A stretch of DNA of 64,000 bases from Nelumbo lutea (lineage: Eukaryota > Streptophyta > Magnoliopsida > Proteales > Nelumbonaceae). The translations under genes were made by a program, and so were the position numbers. Of this stretch, positions 56,166 to 64,000 are shown piece after piece. The stretch is taken from positions 53,718,422-53,782,421 of the forward strand of contig JAKGHH010000004.1 of assembly GCA_022828595.1 (NCBI GenBank), written 5' to 3'. Every line of letters begins with the position of its first letter. Position 1 is the first letter of the stretch. The notes under the pieces were generated by a model. That model searched no databases and was not told where the DNA came from. It saw only the letters and a list, made by a program, of their open reading frames with translations.

Positions 56166-58101
56166 TGAAAGGATGAGAGATCCATCACGTGGACGCCCAA
56201 AGATTGTGGAATAAGGGGCGAATTTCAAAAATTTTTCCTCTCCCTTCAACTGGGAATCACATTCCCTATTTAGAAAATCATATTTTTAAGGATAAATCTT
56301 GAACCTTAAACTGAACCAGATCTGAACCAAAAGGAATGGGAGAGAATAATACCTGATACGGAGAAGTAATATCTCCCAACGAAGGTGTTCACGCCCAAGG
56401 AAGGATCCAAAGACTGCTCCCATTGAAGATGGCGCAGTGCAGGATGGAGTAGAATCAGCAGTGTTCTTCCCCAAGAACTCTGTCCTTCGCAAGAAACAAC
56501 AAGATGGAACATGAGCACAACTTCCTTTTCAATCCTTTCTCAAAGAACTGATGTCAAGATCCAATCTTGACTTCTCCCACAGCTGGAGATCGAACTGGCG
56601 AATAGGGCGGCAAGAGAGTATTCGTAGGGTGCAGAATTCTCTCTTCTTGATTTCAGCACTAAAGAGGATCTGATGTGTTTCTTTTCTTTTTTTTCTCAAG
56701 GCTGCCGCCCCCTCCTTCTTTTTGTCAACTTGAAAAGATCAGCTCCTAATCCCATTAGGAGGTGCTTAACCAAATCATATTTGGATCAGCCTTATCATCT
56801 AGTGATAAGGATAAACCCTTATCTTATCTGCAGATTAGATTAGTTTTATCCTAATCCCATTAGGAGGTTTCTAGATCTGAATCACATTCAGATCTAGACT
56901 CTCTGAGTGGATAGGATTAAGACCCTATCCTATCTGCTAATCCATCTTAGAATTCACCCCTTTAATTAACTAAATAAATAGCCCTGTTTGAAATGGGCTT
57001 TAGGCCCATCAAGCTTATGTGCTCACTTAACCTTCCTATCTGCTGCCCAGTTGGGCTTCCTTGTATGGCGTGGGACCCAAGCATTGATCTACACATCAGC
57101 CACATGGGTTCGGCCCAGCCTTTGTTACAAGGCCTGGTCGAATACACTGTTAAGACAGTGCACCCCCTGAAACCCATCAAATGGGCTCTATGGGCCCAAC
57201 ACTTACCCTAAGTGGTCCCTGGGCCAAGCCACCTTGTAACACCTAGGGACTGTGGGCAGATGCAAGATTAGCCCATCAGGTATTATCCTCAATGGTCTTA
57301 CACTTAACCTCTCAGCCCTTAATGATCATACACTGCCCGACAAGAGAGGACCTCTCCCTTGGCTGCAAGGAATAGTGTTGCACTCTCCACTTATATGGAT
57401 CCCGAGAATTAAAACCTTTTGCAAACATTTTAGAAACCATAATGTATATACTTTTATATCTCATATAAAATATACTTTGCAAAACAAATTTCAACGGTTG
57501 AAATCGGCTGCCGATAGTCTTGGTTTCCAATAGTGAGAGTGAATCCCCGATCATTACCTTTGTTCGACAAAGGGGCTGATCCTGTCACTATGATCACCCA
57601 CTCAAATGAATTCTCGGATTGTCCCAACATACCCAGGTTTTGACCCCCGCTAAGGATCTCACTGATTGGTACATCAAAGACAGACCGATCCGACACCTAG
57701 TGCAGTATCATAATTGAGTCTAGGGGTCGGGTGTAACTTTCCAGTTTTGCCCATCAATCTCCAAGGTCCAGGGCAATACTGGAAATCTGGTCCAGTTCAA
57801 AGATTCAATTAATCCCACACTGTATGTGCCTAGGGTCTCACCCCAGTAGCTGAGACAAGCCACCCCAACCGACATGGTGGCACCACAGTGTCAGCCTTGT
57901 CAGGATAGGTCTCCCCAGACCGACCCACTGGCTGTGAACATTCTAAACTAACACGAGTCTCAATAAGTGTCCAGTTTAAGGGTATTACACAGAAACATAC
58001 CAAGGGAACATGAACCAAATATGCACTTTTATTCATTTACAATAAACTCATAAAGTACAACAATTTTGATTGAAGCTAAGGGCATACAAAACTGTCTAAC
58101 A
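56166..58101 (-). mobile_element. CopA solo LTR, copy F, inside the RT gene of A3
   Basis: The complete 1936-bp LTR runs on the minus strand from TGTTAGACAG (58101) to CATCCTTTCA (56166). It is flanked by perfect 5-bp duplications CATAC at 56161-56165 and 58102-58106. The RT reading frame is GQENMVC before and VCKLNRSVYG after it. It is the third nesting level: LTR in A3 in A2. The closest copy is the solo LTR at 6999-8940, and neither has a TATA box. Confidence 0.96.
56743..56930 (-). promoter_or_regulatory. Palindrome array in CopA LTR (copy F)
   Basis: Same series as at 7589-7776: CTCCTAAT/ATTAGGAG with spacer CCC at 56743-56761, CCAAAT/ATTTGG near 56770-56784, GATAAGG/CCTTATC, TCCTAAT/ATTAGGA, 10-bp AGATCTGAAT arms with spacer CAC, and GGATAGG/CCTATCC ending at 56930. 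Confidence 0.83.
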
Positions 58102-58106
58102 CATAC

Positions 58107-58976
58107 CATGTTTTCCTGACCCGTAGCTATGAAGCCTTGCGGCTGCTGCATATAGATATCTTCAGTATGATCTCCATTCTGGAATGCAGTTTCGACATCC
58201 ATTTGCCAAATCTCATAATCATGGTATGCTGCTACAGTTAGCAGGATCCTAATGGATTTAAGCATGGCCACAGGCGAAAAGGTTTCCTCATAATCGATGC
58301 CCTCTTTCTGAGTGTACCCTTTCACCACTAGACGAGCTTTGAAGGTCTCAACCCTACCATCGGGGCCCTTCTTCCTCTTGTAAATCCATTTGCAACCGAT
58401 TGCTTTTACCCCGGAGGGCAGATCTACTAGAGTCCAGACTCCATTGGTCTCCATTGAGTCCATCTCTGCTCTCATGGCCTCCACCCACTTCTGGGAATCT
58501 ATGTCCAACATAGCTTCCGCGTAAGTAACGGGATCCTCCTCACTAGTCAAGGTTTCCACCAGGTAACTATCCTGGTCATAACCATAACGGATTGGTGGTC
58601 TGGATACCCGAGCGGATTTTCTAGGTTGGTTACTACCTGGAACTTGTGGGACATCTCCCACTGCTCCTGAGCTCTCCTCATCAAGAACAACTTCTTGACG
58701 ATGGATGTCCAGGATATAGTCGGTTTCCAAGAATTGCGCGTTACGACTGCAGAACACTTTCTGCTCACTTGGGTCATAGAATAGGTAACCTACAGAGCCT
58801 TTTGGGTAGCCTACAAATAGGCAATGGCTGGTCATGGATTCCAACTTGTCTGCACTCGTTCTTTTAACATGTGCTGGACAACCCCAAATCTTCAAGTATC
58901 TGACACTTGGTTTCTTTCCGGTCCAAAGTTCATATGGAGTGTTCGGAACCGATTTGGTTGGAACCCGATTCAGCAT
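58107..58976 (-). pseudogene. A3 RT N-part and integrase C-terminus
   Basis: One open frame of about 290 codons reads [120 protein letters not shown] and PQGFIATGQENMVC. It then runs 26 codons into the solo LTR before a stop. TAFLNG has become TAFQNG. This is the best-preserved pol segment of CopA in the window. Confidence 0.88.
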
Positions 58977-59985
58977 GTAAATTGTAGTCTCTAATGTGTA
59001 ACTCCAAAAGGATGGGGGTAACTTTGAGTGTATGAGAAGTACCAGACCATATCCAATAAGGTCCTATTCCTCCTCTCTGAAACACCGTTAAGTTGTGGTG
59101 TAGCAGGAGGAGCTAATTGTGATACTATCCCATTGTCCTTTAAGTAGTCCCTGAACTCATCAGAGAGATACTTGCTACCTCGATCAGATCGAAGGGCTTT
59201 AATTTCTCTCCCCAACTATTTCTCGACCTCTTGTCTAAACACATTGAACTTTTTAAAGGATTTAGACTTGTGTCTCATTAGGTACACGTAACCATATCAT
59301 GAGAAATCATCTGTGAAGGTGATGAAATACACGTGTTGATTCCGTGTCCTAACACTTAGGGGACCACGTACATCAGTATGTATTAGGTCAAGTGTGCCTG
59401 TACATCTTTCAGGCTTACCATCAAATGGCCGTTTTGTCATCTTGCCTTGTAGGCAAGGCTCACAGGTGGGAAGATCTTCTACAGTTAGAAAATCCAAAGG
59501 ACTTACCAACCTTGTGATTCAGTCAACACCGATGTGGCCAAGTCGGTAGTGCCACAGACACGTGGGATTAACTGTATCACGGGCTCTCTTCTTGGGGATT
59601 TCAGTCGACGTAGTTTCGGTTATGTTAGTTTCTAGAGAAGGATGTAGAACATAGAGACCATTCTCTAGTTCCCCGTATGCGATGAATCTGTTATTTCTTT
59701 TAATAGTAATTATATTACTAAAGAAGACAGAATAACCATTTGCACACAGTTTTGAAACAAAAATCAAATTTCTTCTTAAGTTTTGTACATAAAGACAATC
59801 TTTGAGTACAATTTTTCCTTCTCTAAAAATTAACTCCACAGTTCCTATTGCCACGGCTGCAACAGTTGTAGTAGTCCCCAAATAGAGAGTGACTTTTCCT
59901 TCACTCAGCCTTCTGCTTACCTTGAACCCCTGCAGTGAGTTACACGCATGAGTTGAAGCCCCAGTCACCAGGACGCAGAAGCTAC
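58977..59985 (-). pseudogene. A3 protease end and integrase core
   Basis: Pieces in several frames: FKVSRRLSEGKVTLYLGTTT and CLYVQNLRRNLIFVSKLCAN (60010-59519), LWHYRLGHIGVD; FLTVEDLPTCEPCLQGKMTK and LIHTDVRGPLSVRTRNQHVY (59509-59297); EIKALRSDRGSKYLSDEFRD and [20 protein letters not shown] (59215-58991). The RSDRG and SERRN blocks mark the integrase core. Frameshifts lie near 59515, 59290 and 59000, and the protease DSG is lost in a short deletion at 59975 (VTGASTHACNS). Confidence 0.82.
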
Positions 59986-60312
59986 CAATAAATTGGTTTC
60001 TATAACACAAGTTTCGAAATTACCTTTCTTGGATTCTAGGTAGGCAGGACAATTCCATTTCCCGTGGCCGGTCTTCTTGCAGAAGTGACATGCATCTGAT
60101 GCTTTGTCTTTCTTTTGTCTTTTGCTCTTGGTGGCTTTCTTCTGAGGCTTCTTTGTCTTCCTCTTTCTCTTTCCCATTTTGCTAGCTTCAACAAGCATAG
60201 CTACAAGCTCATCCTTTTTAATCAGTTCTTCAGCTCTTTGCAACATTTTGCTGAACTCTTGCAAGCTGGCATTCAGCTTGTTCATGTTATAATTCATGAT
60301 GAACGGATTAAA
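59986..60312 (-). pseudogene. A3 gag C-terminus with zinc knuckle
   Basis: The frame NPFIMNYNMNKLNASLQEFS is followed by a coiled, Lys-rich stretch (KMGKRKRKTKKPQKKATKSK) and an intact CCHC knuckle CHFCKKTGHGKWNCPAYLE. The N-terminal two thirds of gag and the leader are gone. At 60312 a short scrambled duplicate joins the LTR. Confidence 0.85.
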
Positions 60313-60354
60313 GAGCTGACATTCAGCTCTTTCTCTTGTTCATGTTATAGTTCA
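60264..60354 (-). repeat. Filler-type duplication at the A3 deletion junction
   Basis: On the plus strand AGCTGGCATTCAGC..TTGTTCATGTTATAATTCA (60264-60297) recurs as AGCTGACATTCAGC..TTGTTCATGTTATAGTTCA (60314-60354) with a 7-nt insert. The second copy abuts the LTR. This looks like templated filler DNA from end-joining repair across the deletion of gag and leader. Confidence 0.7.
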
Positions 60355-62011
60355 ACAGTGTCCTTCCTAAGAACTTGATTCTTCAGAAGAATCACCTGGA
60401 CGACTAGTGAAAACAACTCCTACCAATCTTTTCTCCAAAAGATTGGAATCAAGATCCGATCTTGATTTCTCCCAAGCAATGGAGATCGAACTGCTATAGG
60501 CGGCGGCTGCAAGAAAGAGGCGGCTAGAGAGAATTTGCAGGGTGCAGAATTCTCTCCTCTGTGATATCAGCTCTGAAGACAAGACTGTGGCTGGTGATTG
60601 TGTGTCTAAAGGCTGCCACCCCCTCTTCCTTTTATAGACTCAAAGGGATCAGCTCCTAATCCCATTAGGAGTTGCTAACCCAAATCACATCTGGATTAGA
60701 AGTCTCTTTGAGATAAGGGATAAACCTTATCGTATCTGCAGATTAGATCAGCCAGTTCCTAATCTAATTAGGAAGTTTCCAAATCTAAATCTCATTTAGA
60801 TCTTGGACTCTCTGAGTGGATAGGGTGTGGGCCCAATCCTATCAGCTGATCTTATCTCAGAATTCGCCCCTTAATGACTAATCAAATTAGCCCAGTTCGA
60901 AATGGGCTTAAGGCCCATTTAGGTTTATGTTTTCATTAATCCTTCCAAACTGCCACCCAGTTGGGCTTCCTTGTATGGCGTGGGACCCAAACATTGATCT
61001 ATACATCAGCCACATGGGTTTAGCCAAGCCTTTATTACAAGGCCTGACCTTATACACTGTTATGGACAGTGCACCCCCTAAAACCCATCAGATGGGCTCT
61101 ATGGGCCCAACACTTACCCTAAGTGGTCCCTGGGCCAAGCCACCTTGTAACACCCAAGGACTGTGGGAAGATGCAAGATTAGCCCATCAGGTATTATCAT
61201 CAATGGCCTTACACTTAACCTCTCAGCCCATAATGATCATACACTGCCCGACAAGAGAGGACCTCTCCCTCGGCTGCAAGGAACAGTGTTGCAATCTCTC
61301 AAGTATGGATCCCGGGAATTAAAACCTTTTGCAAACATTTTGAAACCATAATATATATATACTTTTAGATCTCATATAAAATATATTTTGCAAAACAAAT
61401 CTCAATGATTGAAATCGGCTACCGACAGTCTTGGTTTCCATTAGTGAGAGCGCATCCCCGATCATTACCTTTGTCCGACAAAGGGGCTGATCCTGTCACT
61501 ATGATCACCCACTCAGATGAATTCTCAGGCTGTCCCAACATACCCAGGTTTTGACCCCCGCTAAGGATCTCACTGATTGGTACATCAAAGATAACCCAAT
61601 CCGACACCTAGTGCAGTATCATAATCGAGTCTAGGGGTCGGGTGTAACTTTCCAGTTTTGCCCATCAATCTCCAAGGTCCAGGGCAATACTAGAAATCTG
61701 GTCAATTTCAAAGATTCAATTAATCCCACACTGTATGTGCCTAGGGTCTCATCCCGGTAGCTGAGACAAGCCACCCCAACCGACTTGGTGGCACCACAGT
61801 GTCAGCCTTGTTAGGATAGGTCTCCCCAGACCGACCCACTGGCTGTGAACATTCTAAACTAACACGAGTCTCATTAAGTGTCCAGTTTAAGGGTATTACA
61901 CAGAAACATACCAAGGGAACATGAATCAAATATGCACTTTTATTCATTTACAATAAACTCATAAAGTACATCATTTTGATTGAAGCTAAGGGCATACAAA
62001 ACTGTCTAACA
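60354..62011 (-). repeat. A3 5' LTR, distal part deleted
   Basis: On the minus strand it runs from TGTTAGACAG at 62011 to AAGGACACTGTTGA at 60354, missing about 290 bp at its end. The TATA box (TTTTATA on plus) is at 60633-60639, with the palindrome array directly upstream at about 60652-60860. It is almost identical to the partial LTR at 1-1260. Confidence 0.9.
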
Positions 62012-63263
62012 ATTTTGTTTTGCAAAGTTTATATATATGATATATATATACTTATACGGTTTCAAAATGTTTACAAATGATTTTAATTCCTGGGATCCAT
62101 GTGAGCAGAGAGTGTAACACTATTCCTTGCAGCCGAGGGAGAGGTCCTCTCTTGTCGAGCAGTGTTTGATCATTATGGGCTGAGAGGTTAAGTGGAAGGC
62201 CATTTAGGGTTGCACCTGATGGGCTAATCTTGTATCTGTCCACAGTCCCTAGGTTTTTATAAGATGGCTTGGCCTAGGGACCACTTAGTCTAAGTGTTGG
62301 GCCCATAGAGTCCATGTGATGGGCTGAAGGGGTTCACTGGGCTTTCTAGTGAATTCGGTTAGGCCTTGTAACAAAGGCTAGGCTGAACCCATGTGGCCAA
62401 TTACTTATTGGGCCTAAAGCCCATTTCGACTTGGGCTGATATGATCACCCACTTAAGGGGGTGCATCTGGGATTAGGGTTAGCTAAAGGATTAGGGTTCT
62501 AACCCTATCCACTCTTGGAGACCAAATTCAAATGTGATTTGAATATGGTAACCTCCTGATAAGATCAAGAGTGGGCTGACCTAATCTGTAGATAGGATTA
62601 AGATTATTCCCTATCCAAATACTGATTTGGATTGGGATAACTCCTAATAGGATTGGGAGATTTCTTAATCACTAAGAAGAGAGGAAACCCTAATCTTGAA
62701 TTACAAGAATTTGACCTAGGGTTTTGCAGTAACATCTTTTGCAATATGAGATCGGATCTCTTCTTCCTAAGCTGAAATATGCTTCCACGCCTCTTTCAGC
62801 CTTAGGAACTCCTCCAGCTGCTGCCACCTTACTATTTGGTTTGAATTTGTTTGAAGGGAAGATCAAGAAACTGGTTCTTGAGATCAGTCTTTGCTGAAAG
62901 ACTGATTTGGTTCGGTGCTCTAAGCCTCCAACAGATTCTTGCGAAGAGTTCGGTACGTGGGACTTACACTGTTGGTTCTGCCCCACCATCACTGTGTCGT
63001 CTTTAGTGGGAGCAGATCTTGGATCTTTCTTTGGGCATGAACACCGACATTGGGAGATTTTGATTCTCCATATCAGGTATAACCCTTCCCCTGATCTTTG
63101 GTTTAGATCTGGTCTGGTTTGGTTCGAGTAGATCCTTGAATATTTGATTCTAAAATAAGGGAATACGATTCCCAATTGATTGAAGGGAGAAAATTTTTTG
63201 AAATTCGCCCACCTATTCCACTGCTTTCTTGACGTCCTTACGATGGATTTCTCCCTCCTTTCA
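62012..63263 (+). repeat. A2 3' LTR, second part
   Basis: Resumes at ATTTTGTTTTGCAAAGTTTA, equivalent to about 47929 of the 5' LTR, and ends TCCCTCCTTTCA at 63263 before the ATAAT duplication. It retains the terminal 130 bp that the 5' LTR lost. Confidence 0.9.
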
Positions 63264-63560
63264 ATAATAAGCCAACCAAAGTCACTTATTGACAATATAT
63301 TTTTGACATGGATAAATTCTAGAGTTGGAACAAAACTTAATAGCATGGTAAAATAGTATCACAGTTGAGCTGGAACGTAGAAGATATGTCAATATATCAC
63401 TACAGAATATAAAGTGATGTCATATGAGACCCTAAAATTTTAACCCAAATTTAATGCTTGATTTCAACCATTCTCAAATATTCTCTCTTCTCTTTCCAGT
63501 AAGGACTACAGAAAGAGATTCCTTGTGGATAATAATATTTCCTATATCTAATTACTTTAA

Positions 63561-63689
63561 GACTGTGTTTGGTTTGAAGGAACAAGTAGGGAAAGGAAGG
63601 GAAAGGCAAGGAAATCTATACAAGGTTTGTAAAGGTTTTCCTACATTTCCCTTCCTTTCCCTATCTTTTCCTTCAAACCAAACATAACC
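63561..63689. mobile_element. Small Tourist-like MITE, TAA target duplication
   Basis: The 129-bp element is flanked by TAA (63558-63560 and 63690-63692). Ends are GACTGTGTTTGGTTTGAAGG and, from the other side, GGTTATGTTTGGTTTGAAGG, about 22 bp with two mismatches. The interior AGGGAAAGGAAGGGAAAGG pairs with CTTTCCCTTCC, so the whole unit folds back on itself. Confidence 0.82.
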
Positions 63690-63814
63690 TAAGAGAAAAG
63701 ATATTGCCAATGTATGCATAAACACTGCCCCAGAAGCTTCACAAATCCCTCATTTTAAGTAGCTCCGGTAGCATTAACACAAAATACTGACAATACAATT
63801 TATTTTTTTTACCC

Positions 63815-63890
63815 CTTAGAAATGCACCCCAGACCCCACATTGGTGGGGAGCCTCGTGCACTATGCAGCTCACCCCTTAGTTGTGACCAA
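63815..63890 (-). repeat. SINE-like dispersed repeat scrap
   Basis: The minus strand reads GTGCACGAGGCTCCCCACCA then ATGTGGGGTCTGGGGTGC. A very similar phrase is common in dispersed tRNA-derived plant repeats as I remember them. No tRNA-type promoter boxes or A tail are visible, so only a fragment could be present. Confidence 0.35.
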
Positions 63891-64000
63891 TTTTGGAAGG
63901 AAGAAAATGGTTCATAGTTTCTACAACCAATACTTGATCACTATGTTAGAAGCTAATTGAGGTCTCCAAATGAAAGATCAAAATTGTATAGATTCATGAA

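Larger units (their letters stand above)
53975..62011 (-). mobile_element. CopA element A3, nested in the 3' LTR of A2
   Basis: On the minus strand: 5' LTR (62011-60354, end deleted), gag C-terminus, protease, integrase and RT (60312-58107), solo LTR (58101-56166), RT C-part and RNase H remnant (56160-55116), purine tract, 3' LTR (55099-53975, end deleted). Both its LTRs lost their distal end and the host LTR lost about 350 bp, so no duplication is left at this level. The right outer edge TGTTAG at 62011 is intact. A3 is less decayed than A2, consistent with later insertion. Confidence 0.92.
47321..63263 (+). mobile_element. CopA element A2, contains nested element A3
   Basis: The two outer ends carry identical 5-bp duplications ATAAT (47316-47320 and 63264-63268). 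Parts: 5' LTR 47321-49147 (end deleted), leader 49148-49971, gag-pol 49972-53712, purine tract, 3' LTR first part 53727-53974, nested A3 53975-62011, 3' LTR second part 62012-63263. About 350 bp of the 3' LTR are missing at the A3 junction. The primer site and first half of the leader are lost. Most of gag-pol stays in one frame with scattered stops, so decay is by point mutation plus a few deletions. Confidence 0.93.
63264..64000. other. Right flank of element A2
   Basis: Unique-looking AT-rich DNA continues the locus interrupted at 47320. It holds a small MITE (63561-63689) and a SINE-like scrap. If the exon-like pieces at 46.1-47.2 kb belong to a leftward host gene, its upstream part would be here, but I could not confirm an exon. 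Confidence 0.55.

Noticed and set aside
62690..63346. 218-codon minus-strand frame
   Set aside because: It crosses from flank DNA into an LTR in antisense; the shorter equivalent at 48842-49162 is in the other LTR of the same element. It is a by-product of LTR sequence.
63481..63541. Minus-strand frame reading IIIHKESLSVVLTGKRRENI
   Set aside because: Short, two frames equally open, and no convincing splice borders.
1..64000. CRISPR arrays, bacterial operons, rRNA or tRNA genes, organelle inserts
   Set aside because: No spaced direct repeats of CRISPR type, no rRNA or tRNA sequence recognised, and the tRNA-like matches are 12-nt primer sites only.

Overview
The window reads as nuclear DNA of a flowering plant. 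It is packed with degenerate Ty1/copia LTR retrotransposons primed by initiator-Met tRNA, L1-type LINEs with a C-terminal RNase H domain, a CACTA-type terminus, a Helitron-type 3' terminus and Tourist-like MITEs. I found no intact host gene, rRNA, tRNA or CRISPR. The only support for a host gene is a few exon-like pieces on the minus strand at 44.1-47.2 kb. The species cannot be read from this sequence.

Family names used here are local. CopA is a copia family with LTRs of about 1.94 kb (TGTTAGACAG at the start, CCCTTCA at the end). CopB is a diverged relative with a 1.62 kb LTR. CopC is an unrelated copia family with a 0.29 kb LTR.

Layout. 1-1260: CopA LTR cut by the window edge (minus). 1261-5434: LINE L1-a. 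5435-5610: possible Gypsy gag scrap. 5611-6779: unassigned. 6780-6998 plus 8941-9292: LINE L1-b, split by a solo CopA LTR (6999-8940). 9293-14504: near full-length CopC element (minus). 14505-16353: inverted CopC fragment (plus). 16354-19923: LINE L1-c. 19924-21292: unassigned with a MITE. 21293-28254: CopB element (minus) with a duplicated RNase H segment. 28255-30453: tandem repeats, a foldback, AT-rich DNA and a Helitron-like 3' end. 30544-31140: CACTA-type terminus, then exon-like fragments and diverged repeats up to 33345. 33346-41488: CopA element A1 (plus). 41489-42848: LTR scrap, LINE scrap L1-d and an opposite CACTA-like terminus. 44119-46067: solo CopA LTR lying in an exon-like segment. 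47321-63263: CopA element A2 (plus), bounded by ATAAT duplications. Its 3' LTR contains element A3 (minus, 53975-62011), whose RT gene in turn contains a solo LTR (56166-58101) flanked by perfect CATAC duplications. 63264-64000: flank with a MITE and a SINE-like scrap.

All gag-pol frames carry stops, frameshifts or deletions, so nothing here looks autonomous. Several RT catalytic motifs (YVDD, FVDD, FADD) and the RNase H of L1-c survive. The strongest observations are the three-level nesting with target duplications, a conserved array of short palindromes just upstream of the LTR TATA box, the inverted CopC pair, and the minus-strand exon pieces split by a solo LTR.
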